Part shown: piece by piece, positions 8,620 through 20,983 of the stretch
How positions within the stretch are numbered: the first letter of the stretch is position 1
How the letters are laid out: each line of letters starts with the position of its first letter
Origin: Spirochaetota bacterium
Lineage (GTDB): Bacteria; Spirochaetota; GWE2-31-10; MWDO01
Direction: 5' to 3'
DNA: 21,100 bases
Assembly: GCA_017998755.1 (NCBI GenBank)
Contig: JAGOCL010000006.1
Coordinates: forward strand, 1-21,100
Translations under genes and position numbers: made by a program
Notes under the pieces: generated by a model
Told to the model about the DNA's origin: nothing
What the model saw: the letters and a program-made list of their open reading frames with translations, nothing else
The model's database searches: none

Positions 8620-9834
8620 CTAACTCTGAATCGGCAATATTACCTTGAAGGAAGTTCCGGACTTACCGTCGCTTTCTACTGAAATGCTCCCTTTATGTTC
8701 TTTTATTATACTGGAACATATTGCAAGCCCCAGTCCGCTACCTTTATTTACCTCTTTTGTAGTAAAAAACGGATCGAAGATTTTATTTTTAATATCTTCT
8801 TTTATTCCTATGCCGTTGTCTTGAAAATTTATTGTAACCGTATTGGCTTTTTCATCGTATGAGGTGGTAATAACGATTTTTCTGTCAATTTGTTCGTCGG
8901 ATTTTAAATTCGCATCTTCTATGCCGTCGATGGCGTTAGATAAAATATTTAGAAAAACTTGACTCATTTTAGCGGGATGGCACAAAGTTTTGGGAATAGG
9001 GTTGTAATTCTTTTCTATTAAAATTCTTTCTTTATATCGGTGATAAAGAATCAATAGAGATGTGTCTATCAATTCGCTAATAGCGCTCGAAACCAGTTGG
9101 TCTTTATCGACTCTCGAATAAATTCTAAGACTTTTTACGATGTTCGTTATATGATCGATACCGGTCGTAATATTATTGAATATTTCAGGAACATCCTGCG
9201 TCGTTTTTCTTACTTTTTCAATATTTTCATCGATAGAGGCAAACATTTCCGACATGCTAATAAGTTTATCCGTTCGTTCTTTCAACGCAAGGATGCTGTT
9301 TGAGATAAAATTAATCGGATTATTTATCTCGTGAGCAAGTCCCGAAGTTAAAACTCCTAGAGCGGCCATTTTCTCAGTTTGGATAAGTTGTTCTTCTTTT
9401 ATTTTTAATTCTTCCAACGCAAGTTGAAGTTTCAACGATTTTTCGCGGAGCCTGATATGATTAATAATACGAATTTCTACCTCTTCTACTTCAAACGGCT
9501 TGGTTATATAATCAACCCCGCCGGCTTTAAACGCTTGAATTTTATTGAAAGACTCGGATAGCGCGCTCAAAAATATTATCGGGATATCTTTTATATCTTT
9601 TTCTTTCTTAATCGCTTTGCAGACTTCGTACCCGTCCATAATCGGCATATGTATGTCGAGAAGTATCAGATCCGGCGGGAGAGTTTTGACGCTGTTAAAG
9701 GCCTGTTCGCCGTTTTTTGCCACTCTGACGTTATAACCCATTTTTTCAAGCATGCTTCCCAATATTTTTAAATTGTTTGGGTTATCGTCCGCTATTAAAA
9801 TTGAGTAAGCGCTTTTTTGATCGTTTGATTTCAT
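8620..9834 (-). CDS. Receiver-histidine kinase (REC-HisKA-HATPase)
   Basis: 404 residues without a signal peptide or membrane segment. Residues 10-128 are a receiver with D16-D17, acceptor D60 (LLDIHMP), S90 and K112. A coiled coil (about 129-155) leads to a HisKA domain with GLAHEINNP and H168. The HATPase follows with a full N box (LNILSNAID), DNGIGI, FDPFFTTK and GSGLGL, so the kinase looks active. This arrangement, with the receiver in front of the kinase, is typical of cytoplasmic kinases whose activity is set by an upstream phosphate donor. The donor is probably the product of the preceding gene: the stop of that gene and this ATG abut with no gap, and GGAGG lies inside the upstream coding end. 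The next receiver gene is a likely target. Confidence 0.92.
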   Translation of the reverse strand: MKSNDQKSAYSILIADDNPNNLKILGSMLEKMGYNVRVAKNGEQAFNSVKTLPPDLILLDIHMPIMDGYEVCKAIKKEKDIKDIPIIFLSALSESFNKIQAFKAGGVDYITKPFEVEEVEIRIINHIRLREKSLKLQLALEELKIKEEQLIQTEKMAALGVLTSGLAHEINNPINFISNSILALKERTDKLISMSEMFASIDENIEKVRKTTQDVPEIFNNITTGIDHITNIVKSLRIYSRVDKDQLVSSAISELIDTSLLILYHRYKERILIEKNYNPIPKTLCHPAKMSQVFLNILSNAIDGIEDANLKSDEQIDRKIVITTSYDEKANTVTINFQDNGIGIKEDIKNKIFDPFFTTKEVNKGSGLGLAICSSIIKEHKGSISVESDGKSGTSFKVILPIQS

Positions 9835-12819
9835 CTATTCCTCCAATATCGCGTCGATTATTTTGGTTATTCTTTCAAATTCATATTCTTCAATCAAAGA
9901 AGTTAGATATTTTGACAGAGATAATTTAGATTGATCGAAAGAATTTAATATTTTTTTTAACTCGGTAATATCGCCGATTAAAATATTATTTTTAATATCT
10001 CTAAGAAAATCCTCTGTTAATTCCGACATCTCGTTTTTTAAGTACTCGTTAGTAATTATCGGCGCATTTTCATTAATTTGTTTATCTTCAAACAAATATT
10101 CTATATTTGTTAATTTTTTTATCTCCTCGAGAATCTCGTTTTGTCTAAACGGCTTTCTTAAAAACGAATCGGCTCCTAGATCCAATACGGTTTTTTTATC
10201 TTCCTCAAGAGCGCTAGCAGTTAAAACTATTATTTTGTAGTCGGAGCCGTTTGGCAATTGTCTGATCCTTTTTATAACCTCTTTTCCGTCCATTACGGGC
10301 ATTACGATATCTAACAACATTATATCCGGCTTCCATTCTACGGCGTATTCTATCGCGCTCGCTCCGTTATCGCATTCTTTTGTAACAAAACCGATTTTTG
10401 AGAGCATTCTTACGAGAATATCCCTGTTTGTGTCTCTATCGTCGACGATAAGTACTTTTATTTCGCGGGAAGAGTCTTTTATACCGACTACGTTTCTTGT
10501 ATCGTATCTTGTCTCCGTCTCCTTTTCGTTTCCAATTTTAAATTTGAACGTAAATTTAAATTCGCTACCGACTCCCAATTCGCTTTCAACTTCTATATCG
10601 CCGTAAAGGAGTTTGGCAAATTTTTTACTAATCGAAAGCCCAAGCCCGCTTCCCCCTTCGTCTCTGCCCGCTTTTGATTGCTCGAACGAACCGAATATTT
10701 TTTTTATATCGCCGGCGGGAATTCCCACGCCGGTATCTTTTATAGAAACTATCATTTTATTAGAAATCAAAGGATCGATACGGCAATTAATTGATACGTT
10801 TCCTTCTCTGGTAAATTTGATCGAATTGCCGACAATATTAATAATAACCTGTTTTATTTTATTTAGATCGCTTATAATATGACGAGGAACGTTTTGGTCT
10901 ATTTCTGCGGAAAATATTAGTCCTTTAGTATCGGTTTTTACTTTAAACATGCTTTTAACGTCTTCTATTACCTTGTAAAAATCAAACGTTTCAATTTTCA
11001 TTTCGGTTTTACCGGCTTCAATTCTTGACATTTCAAGAATTCCGTTGATTAATGTCAGTAAATGCTCGCCGCTGTTATTTATAATTTCTATTTGCTTTTT
11101 GAATTCTTCTTGCAAATCGTCTTCTCTTTGAAGAAGTTGCGAATACCCGAGAATGGCGTTCAGCGGCGTTCGTATCTCGTGAGTCATGTGGGCTAGAAAA
11201 GAGCTTTTTGCTTTATTTGCCTTGTCTGCAATAAATTTTGCCTTTCTAAGCTTCTTACTTATAATATTTTTCTCATTTATCTCTTGTTTTAAAAATAAAT
11301 TTGACTTTTTAAGTTGAAATGTTCGTTTTTTTATATTACGCTCAAGATTATTAACTGAGTCAAGAAGTATCGCGTAAAATCTTTCAAGTCCGGATACAAG
11401 AGTAAAAAACAGCATAAAGATTGTAAATATTGAAATCATCCAGGAATATGAACTGAAAGTATCCGCTTCTTCCAGCAATCTGATTTTGAGTATATTTAAG
11501 TTAATTAAAATTCCGAATAAAAGGGTTATCAATAAACCGGCGGATAAAATCACAATGCCAAATTTTTTACCTTTAAGGATCGTAATAAGTATGCTTGCCG
11601 TTAAAAAAAACATTGTTCCTATTCCGACGAGCCGCCAAATTTGCAAACTTGCCAATCCAAAAAAGAACAGCGTCGTCGTTAAAATAACTATTTTATATTT
11701 TTCGTTGATTCTTTTTCTATAGACGGCGGTAAGAAGTAGGATTATCGAGGTTGCGACAATCGATAACAACGAGAAATTCCATTTGGTAAAGATGGATTGA
11801 TAAGCCAAAGAGAGAAGTACGGGAATAGAGAAAACAGAAAAAGAAATTAGCGCCGTATTTAAAATATTATCTCTTGCGCTAGAAATCGATTTGTATTTTT
11901 TTAAGTGGTTGGAAAAATTGTTTGAGTATTTGTTGTCCGACAATAGTAAATATGCTGTTAATAACGCAATAAATAGAGATATAATTATTATTATCAGTAG
12001 AGTTTTAAACCAATAAGGGATTTTACTCTCTTTTTGAATTTGTTTCAGAATGTATTTGTCGAAAGATTTATAATAAATTCCGTTTCTGTCCTCTTTTAAT
12101 TTTAATATATTATGATCGAGTCTGGAAATAAGATAATTCTTTTGTTTATTGTTTTTGGAAATTCCATATAATAAGGAAGAAGGGTTGAAAACTATAGGAG
12201 TTCGGTTGACGTTGAATTTCTTTTCATTCTCCAAGCCGTAAAGTCTGTTTACGACGGCTATATCGGCTTTACCCGAATCGACGAGCTGGAAAGCTTCTTC
12301 GTAACTTTCGGTAAATATGTATTTAGCCGTCATGCCGAATGATTTTATAATGTTTATAATTCCTTGATCGCCGGTTGTGTGTATGCTCTCTTTTAACGTC
12401 GCGATGATTTTTTTATCAAGGTCTAGCGTCGACGAGATATTTACGTCGGGAGCGCAATAAACTACTCCCCAATTAAATAAAACGGCCTCTTTATTGAAAT
12501 CGTAAATTAATTCTCTTTCTTTAGAATAAGCTAAGTCCGGTAAAATATCTATTTCATTATTAATCAACCTTTCCAGACATTCGTTCCAAGTACCCGAAAT
12601 AAATTCGAGATCCCATAATTCAGATTTGGCTATAGCGTTTAGGATATCGATATGAAAGCCGTAAGGTAGACCGTCTTCTCCGATTATAATTTTTGGAGGA
12701 TTATGATAAACTCCGATTTTGATAGTTTTATGCTCAAGTTTTTCCGGTATAACGCCCGTTTTAGAGGTTAACAATAAAATTGCGATAAAAATTGAAAGTT
12801 TTAAAAAATATTTGTTCAT
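9835..12819 (-). CDS. Membrane sensor hybrid histidine kinase: signal peptide, solute-binding (SBP_bac_3) domain, about seven TM, HisKA-HATPase-REC
   Basis: 994 residues. A hydrophobic N-terminus (1-20) is followed by a periplasmic amino-acid-type binding domain at about 32-255 (IKIGVYHNPPKI, GFHIDILNAIA, DILPDLAYSKER, DSGKADIAVVN). A membrane segment at 271-293 and about six more between 318 and 477 follow, then a coiled coil at 480-540. HisKA has THEIRTPLN with H547; HATPase has NIVGNSIKFT, DTGVGIP and GGSGLGLSI, all intact. The receiver at 787-905 has D793-D794, acceptor D837, T867 and K889. The last 80 residues are helical, of the kind often trailing hybrid-kinase receivers, with no HPt histidine recognised. 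It probably senses an extracellular small molecule and feeds the two downstream genes. No Shine-Dalgarno sequence precedes the ATG, and the promoter is so close that the mRNA leader would be only about 4 bases. Confidence 0.92.
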   Translation of the reverse strand: MNKYFLKLSIFIAILLLTSKTGVIPEKLEHKTIKIGVYHNPPKIIIGEDGLPYGFHIDILNAIAKSELWDLEFISGTWNECLERLINNEIDILPDLAYSKERELIYDFNKEAVLFNWGVVYCAPDVNISSTLDLDKKIIATLKESIHTTGDQGIINIIKSFGMTAKYIFTESYEEAFQLVDSGKADIAVVNRLYGLENEKKFNVNRTPIVFNPSSLLYGISKNNKQKNYLISRLDHNILKLKEDRNGIYYKSFDKYILKQIQKESKIPYWFKTLLIIIIISLFIALLTAYLLLSDNKYSNNFSNHLKKYKSISSARDNILNTALISFSVFSIPVLLSLAYQSIFTKWNFSLLSIVATSIILLLTAVYRKRINEKYKIVILTTTLFFFGLASLQIWRLVGIGTMFFLTASILITILKGKKFGIVILSAGLLITLLFGILINLNILKIRLLEEADTFSSYSWMISIFTIFMLFFTLVSGLERFYAILLDSVNNLERNIKKRTFQLKKSNLFLKQEINEKNIISKKLRKAKFIADKANKAKSSFLAHMTHEIRTPLNAILGYSQLLQREDDLQEEFKKQIEIINNSGEHLLTLINGILEMSRIEAGKTEMKIETFDFYKVIEDVKSMFKVKTDTKGLIFSAEIDQNVPRHIISDLNKIKQVIINIVGNSIKFTREGNVSINCRIDPLISNKMIVSIKDTGVGIPAGDIKKIFGSFEQSKAGRDEGGSGLGLSISKKFAKLLYGDIEVESELGVGSEFKFTFKFKIGNEKETETRYDTRNVVGIKDSSREIKVLIVDDRDTNRDILVRMLSKIGFVTKECDNGASAIEYAVEWKPDIMLLDIVMPVMDGKEVIKRIRQLPNGSDYKIIVLTASALEEDKKTVLDLGADSFLRKPFRQNEILEEIKKLTNIEYLFEDKQINENAPIITNEYLKNEMSELTEDFLRDIKNNILIGDITELKKILNSFDQSKLSLSKYLTSLIEEYEFERITKIIDAILEE

Positions 12820-12829
12820 AACAATAATA

Positions 12830-12858
12830 ATAATACTTATTAAAATTTAATTTGTCAA
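12830..12858 (-). promoter_or_regulatory. Promoter of the three-gene signalling operon
   Basis: On the minus strand TTGACA (12858-12853), a 17-bp spacer and TATTAT (12835-12830). The -10 ends 10 bases before the ATG at 12819, which predicts an mRNA starting around 12823. It is divergent from the rRNA promoters; the 12859-12897 A/T tract lies between the -35 elements. Confidence 0.7.
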
Positions 12859-12897
12859 ATACTTAACAAAATAAAATAAAAAAAATAATAAATTTTA

Positions 12898-12926
12898 TTG
12901 ACATAAATTACCGATTATGATAAAAA
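12898..12926 (+). promoter_or_regulatory. rRNA operon promoter P1
   Basis: TTGACA at 12898-12903, 17 bp, then TAAAAA at 12921-12926. An A/T-rich tract directly upstream (about 12865-12897) looks like an UP element. The first 11 bases, TTGACATAAAT, are repeated exactly at P2. Confidence 0.55.
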
Positions 12927-13021
12927 GCATGACCCTTAAATAAATCGAGGGTTTCCAAAGAGATTCTTTAGAGAGTTTTTCGGAAGCGCAGATTTGCAAG
13001 ATATAAAGTTGCAAAAAAATA

Positions 13022-13050
13022 TTGACATAAATCGAGAAATTAGGTATATT
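13022..13050 (+). promoter_or_regulatory. rRNA operon promoter P2 (main promoter)
   Basis: TTGACA at 13022-13027, exactly 17 bp, then TATATT at 13045-13050: near-consensus. It is preceded by an A-rich stretch. Predicted start about 13057, about 390 bases before the mature 16S. Confidence 0.8.
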
Positions 13051-13273
13051 GTTAAACGTAAGATTGACGATAGATAGATAAGCGATATAGCGAGCCGGAA
13101 CTATACGGCGTTTAGTTATAGATTGTAGAGCGGATAGTATCTGCGATACTAATTTAATAGAAGATTCAAAAAAGATTAGCGTTATTCTATTGTTTAATTT
13201 TAAGATTTAAAAGAGATAATTAAATAGCCGGTTTTAGCTGTAAGGTTGAGATTGGTTTTTTTAAGAATTAAAT

Positions 13274-13286
13274 TGTTCTTTGAAAA
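13274..13286 (+). promoter_or_regulatory. boxA-like antitermination site in the rRNA leader
   Basis: TGTTCTTTGAAAA matches the boxA wording known from bacterial rRNA leaders, where Nus factors bind nascent RNA and prevent premature termination. A second copy of the core GTTCTTTGA lies before 23S (15133-15146). Confidence 0.65.
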
Positions 13287-13445
13287 GAAGCTATAAATGT
13301 GAAGAGAAGGTGTGAATAAGACCTTGTCAATTTTTAACGAAAGTTATATTTTTTGAGAAGAGAAAGTCAAAAGCGAGATAAATAAGCTAGGAAACAATTT
13401 ATTAAAATAAAGATATATCGGACGTCGCGAGACGTTCGACTTTAT

Positions 13446-14975
<1,530 letters not shown>

Positions 14976-14993
14976 TTAAGGATATAATCCTTT

Positions 14994-15006
14994 AGTCGAC
15001 TCTCGC
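14994..15006 (+). other. 3' strand of the 16S pre-rRNA processing stem
   Basis: AGTCGACTCTCGC can pair with the leader at about 13427-13441 (GCGAGACGTTCGACT), with a small bulge. The pairing would enclose 16S as the usual RNase III processing stalk. Confidence 0.5.
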
Positions 15007-15054
15007 TTTGTTTGCGCCTCTCTTTTTATAGCTTCTTATTTTTTATAAGTTTTA

Positions 15055-15127
15055 GGGGTCTTAGCTCAATTGGTAGAGCGCCAGCTTTGCAAGCTGGATG
15101 TTAGGAGTTCGATTCTCCTAGGCTCCA
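15055..15127 (+). tRNA. tRNA-Ala (anticodon TGC)
   Basis: 73 bases fold as a complete cloverleaf: acceptor GGGGTCT/AGGCTCC, anticodon stem CCAGC/GCTGG with loop TTTGCAA, T stem AGGAG/CTCCT with loop TTCGATT. The acceptor contains the G3:U70 pair that identifies alanine tRNA. The discriminator is A73, and the following AAA means CCA is not encoded and must be added after transcription. It lies in the 16S-23S spacer, a usual place for tRNA-Ala. Confidence 0.97.
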
Positions 15128-15132
15128 AAAAA

Positions 15133-15146
15133 AGTTCTTTGACATA
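15133..15146 (+). promoter_or_regulatory. boxA-like site in the 16S-23S spacer
   Basis: AGTTCTTTGACATA shares GTTCTTTGA with the leader boxA. A boxA before 23S is expected in rRNA operons. Confidence 0.5.
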
Positions 15147-15216
15147 AAAGTAGATTAGAAAGAGTAAAAGAAAGAGAATAAAGTACGAAAGCGTTATTAG
15201 AATAAAGAATAATTGT

Positions 15217-15231
15217 AGGATATTATAATAT

Positions 15232-15239
<8 letters not shown>
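15217..15239 (+). other. 5' strand of the 23S processing stem
   Basis: These 23 bases (AGGATA ... ATGGTCAGGC) are complementary to 18173-18195 at 21 positions, with one further G-U pair and one mismatch. This long helix brings the ends of 23S together and extends beyond the mature ends, the expected RNase III substrate. Confidence 0.8.
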
Positions 15240-18172
<2,933 letters not shown>

Positions 18173-18182
<10 letters not shown>

Positions 18183-18195
18183 ATTATTGTATCCT
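18173..18195 (+). other. 3' strand of the 23S processing stem
   Basis: Partner of 15217-15239; see there. It continues 13 or so bases past the mature 23S end. Confidence 0.75.
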
Positions 18196-18206
18196 ATTTA
18201 AGAATA

Positions 18207-18268
18207 TAATTACGAAACTAGAATGAAGAGTTCGTAATTAGTTAAATTGTACTTTATTTACTCTTCAT
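18207..18268 (+). other. Possible H-type pseudoknot in the 23S-5S spacer
   Basis: Stem 1 is 10 perfect pairs (TAATTACGAA 18207-18216 with TTCGTAATTA 18231-18240). Its loop contains ATGAAGAG (18223-18230), which is perfectly complementary to CTCTTCAT at 18261-18268. Connecting segments are 6, 0 and 20 bases, the geometry of an H-type pseudoknot with two coaxial stems. It is not translated and lies inside the rRNA transcript. The complementarity is seen directly; the fold is inferred. Confidence 0.45.
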
Positions 18269-18272
18269 GCTT

Positions 18273-18380
18273 GTGTCGTTTCCTAAGTTAAAAATAGGAA
18301 CGATGCCCGTATCGTTTCCTTAGTTAAAAGTAAGAAACGATGCTCGTATCGTTTCCTTAGTTAAAAGTAAGAAACGATGC
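18273..18380 (+). repeat. Three tandem 36-37 nt hairpin repeats in the 23S-5S spacer
   Basis: Copies start at 18273, 18309 and 18346. Copies 2 and 3 are identical except for one base at the edge (GTATCGTTTCCTTAG at the start, TAAGAAACGATGC at the end). Each is an inverted repeat: ATCGTTTCCTTA pairs with TAAGAAACGAT with one bulged C and an 8-base loop. Copy 1 has diverged in both arms (CCTA against TAGG) so that it still folds. They are head-to-tail with no unique spacers, so this is not CRISPR. The region 18184-18479 holds no protein gene. Confidence 0.8.
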
Positions 18381-18479
18381 AAGTTTTGTCTCTTTAATTG
18401 TTATTGAGGCTTAACTTTTCTCGTTACCTTCTATTAAAATGAGGTAGCCGAGAGCTCTTTTCTAATTGTAATTTTTTTA

Positions 18480-18595
<116 letters not shown>

Positions 18596-18639
18596 TTTTT
18601 TTTATTAATTCATCTACTAACATTATTTCATTTATATTA

Positions 18640-18668
18640 TTTACTTTCATTTCTTTTTATTATATAAT
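18640..18668 (+). promoter_or_regulatory. Promoter of the chemoreceptor gene
   Basis: TTTACT (18640-18645), 17 bp and a perfect TATAAT (18663-18668). Only 6 bases separate the -10 from the ATG at 18675, so the predicted transcript start falls on or next to the A of the start codon. Confidence 0.6.
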
Positions 18669-18674
18669 TTCCTT

Positions 18675-20900
18675 ATGAAAAAATTATATATATTTATCGC
18701 TTTAGTTTGTTCAATTTCAGTTTATTCTCAAGACAGTTTTATAGTAAATAATATCGGCGAAGATCAAGTTTTATTATTAGACAAGGGATGGGAATACGCT
18801 ATCGGGGATGAACTGGTTTACGATAACATTCCATCCTCCAATATGATATGGATAAAATCTGACTTTCCCATAAAAAATAAGATTGAGGAAAAGAACCGGT
18901 TTGTTTATATCAAAAATCAATTTTTTATTTCTAAAGATATCGCAAAAACAAACTTGCATATTTGGTTTAATAAAATCGAAGGGGCTATGGAAGTAAGCGT
19001 TAACGGCGTCCAAATTGAAAATTATGGAAAATTAACTCCAAAATATTTTCGATCCGCTTACGACGACGATTTGGCTATAATTCCTTCAGGTATTTTAAAA
19101 ACTAACGAACCTAATATCATATTACTAAAATATTCCTTTAGCGGAGAAAAATTATTTTTTGATAAATGTTATTTTATTGGTAAAACTAAATATGAAACGT
19201 TAAAACCTCTTTCATACTTCTTAAACATTACCTTATATCAAATGTTTACAGGTATATTACTTTTTGTAACGTTATTTGTAATATTTTTATTTATTAGAAA
19301 CTCCAAAAATTACGAATATATTTTTTTTGGATTGGGAACATTTTTATTTTCCATATATTTAAGCCAATTTTATATAGAAAATTCAATTCTAGATTTTTTA
19401 TTAATAAGCGCTATTTCTCACGGAGCTATATTTCCGGCGCTTATGTGTTTCATTATTTTTTTATCTCTTTTTTATAAATTCACAAAAAGAAAGTCGTTTT
19501 ATTATTTCACGGCTATTTTTGCTTTATTTTTATACGGCGGAATGTTTTTACAAAAAGACGCGCAATCGCAAGGTAATTGGTTTAATATATCGCTAATTTA
19601 TCTTCTCTACACGTTAGTCATAATTATGATTATGTCGGTAAAAGCGCATAGAAAAGGAAATAGGTACGCATTACCGGTAATAATAGGATTATTAGCTACC
19701 ATACCCGCGGCGATTTACGATTCGATTTTCTCTTTTTTAGGAAGTTCTCCGTTAACATGGTTTCAAGGAATTGCGCTAATATTTTTTATTCTTTCGATGT
19801 TTTATTCGATAGCGAAAACGTTGATTGATCTTTATCAGGATGTTGAGAACAAAACGGCGGAAATATTTAAAAATAAAGAAAATCTTGAGGCGCTTATTAA
19901 AAAAAGCGCTTGCGTTAGCGATCAACTAATATTAACGGGCGAAAATCTAAACGAGAATATTAATACCGCGTCTATAATTACAAACGATCTTCTAGGTTAT
20001 AATAAAAAATTCGATAAGACAATTATCGAGGAAAAAGAACTAATTGATAATATTAATGAATCGATAACAGATATATCGCGTTCAATAATCGATCTGAATA
20101 TGGGGATAATGTCTCAAGCCGAATTGATCGAATCGTCGTCCTTATCAATTAATAAATTATCAGATAGTATTAAATCTATGAAAATACTTTCTGAAAATGC
20201 TGAAAATATATCTAACGACACTTATTCGGTAGTAAAAAGCGGGTACGATAAGATTTCTAAAACAGAAAAAGCTATAAAAGAACTTGAAAAAGATTCAAGC
20301 GCTATTATGACAACGATGAATATTATAGAAGATATATCCGAACGCACCAACATTCTTGCGATGAACGCGGCTATAGAAGCGGCTAGAGCGGGAAAATATG
20401 GCGAAGGTTTTGGAATAATCGCAAAAGAAATACGAAATTTGGCCAGCGGTACAAAAAAGAATTCTCTTGATATAAGAAAATATTTGCAAACAATACTAGT
20501 AAGAATAAGAGAATTTGTAAAACAGTATTCCGATCTGATAAAGGAACTTGAAAAAATCATGGATTTTACCAATAAAACAAAAACAATAATCAATGATATA
20601 AATATCGCGATTAACGAAGAGGACTCGGCGACGATAAATATTTTGGATTCCACCAAAAAACTAAACGACTACAAAGGGGAAATAGTCGCAATCAGTAAAA
20701 ATCAAACTGCGATGAGTTCGATTATTCAAAATTCTTGCGAAAATCTTGAAACTGCAAATAGGGTTATTCTTGAAACTTTACAAACTCAAAATAGCAGTAA
20801 TATTAAGTTTTTTGATATAATTGCGAAATTAAAAGATATTTCGGAAAAGAATCTTGATATGTCTAATACTCTAAACGAAGCAATAAAAGAAGGAATGTAA
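18675..20900 (+). CDS. 7TM-DISM-type methyl-accepting chemotaxis protein
   Basis: 741 residues. A signal peptide (1-19) is followed by a periplasmic beta-sandwich domain at about 22-175 (IWFNKIEGAMEVSVNGVQIENYG is its characteristic stretch, split here over residues 96-118), like the DISMED2 domains of diverse 7TM receptors. Seven membrane segments lie at about 185-207, 213-234, 240-269, 274-292, 302-324, 331-355 and 360-383. A long cytoplasmic coiled coil (385-735) contains the MCP hairpin tip at about 551-592: EDISERTNILAMN, AAIEAARAG, GFGIIAKEIRNLA. The tip is where CheA and CheW bind; methylation sites cannot be assigned by eye and no CheR-tethering pentapeptide ends the chain. It probably senses a periplasmic ligand for chemotaxis. 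The -10 element lies 6 bases upstream and there is no Shine-Dalgarno sequence, so translation is probably leaderless. Confidence 0.93.
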   Translation: MKKLYIFIALVCSISVYSQDSFIVNNIGEDQVLLLDKGWEYAIGDELVYDNIPSSNMIWIKSDFPIKNKIEEKNRFVYIKNQFFISKDIAKTNLHIWFNKIEGAMEVSVNGVQIENYGKLTPKYFRSAYDDDLAIIPSGILKTNEPNIILLKYSFSGEKLFFDKCYFIGKTKYETLKPLSYFLNITLYQMFTGILLFVTLFVIFLFIRNSKNYEYIFFGLGTFLFSIYLSQFYIENSILDFLLISAISHGAIFPALMCFIIFLSLFYKFTKRKSFYYFTAIFALFLYGGMFLQKDAQSQGNWFNISLIYLLYTLVIIMIMSVKAHRKGNRYALPVIIGLLATIPAAIYDSIFSFLGSSPLTWFQGIALIFFILSMFYSIAKTLIDLYQDVENKTAEIFKNKENLEALIKKSACVSDQLILTGENLNENINTASIITNDLLGYNKKFDKTIIEEKELIDNINESITDISRSIIDLNMGIMSQAELIESSSLSINKLSDSIKSMKILSENAENISNDTYSVVKSGYDKISKTEKAIKELEKDSSAIMTTMNIIEDISERTNILAMNAAIEAARAGKYGEGFGIIAKEIRNLASGTKKNSLDIRKYLQTILVRIREFVKQYSDLIKELEKIMDFTNKTKTIINDINIAINEEDSATINILDSTKKLNDYKGEIVAISKNQTAMSSIIQNSCENLETANRVILETLQTQNSSNIKFFDIIAKLKDISEKNLDMSNTLNEAIKEGM

Positions 20901-20936
20901 AATATTTATTAAAAAGATAAAAATAAAAAAAAATAT

Positions 20937-20965
20937 TTGACAATAAATAAATTTATTATTATAAA
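20937..20965 (+). promoter_or_regulatory. Near-consensus promoter of a tiny transcription unit
   Basis: TTGACA at 20937-20942, 17 bp, TATAAA at 20960-20965: one of the two best promoters in the window. The predicted start is about 20972, 12 bases before a small ORF and about 125 bases before a terminator. Confidence 0.75.
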
Positions 20966-20983
20966 TAAAATAAGGATTAGGTA

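Larger units (their letters stand above)
12927..13445 (+). other. rRNA operon leader region, no protein gene
   Basis: No protein-coding gene is seen in this stretch. It holds P2 and a transcribed leader of about 390 bases. Visible elements are the inverted pair TTGCAA/TTGCAA at 12996-13016, a GCCG/CGGC hairpin at 13094-13109, a boxA-like antiterminator at 13274-13286, and the 5' strand of the 16S processing stem near 13427-13441. Confidence 0.6.

Noticed and set aside
13064..13091. A third rRNA promoter (TTGACG, 16 bp, TATAGC).
   Set aside because: Both boxes are imperfect and it sits directly downstream of the stronger P2; it could be real but cannot be separated from chance.
13324..13350. 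TTGTCA and TATATT in the leader as a further promoter.
   Set aside because: The spacer is only 15 bp.
18273..18380. CRISPR-like direct repeats of 36-37 nt.
   Set aside because: The units adjoin with no unique spacers, are self-complementary along their length and lie inside an rRNA transcript.
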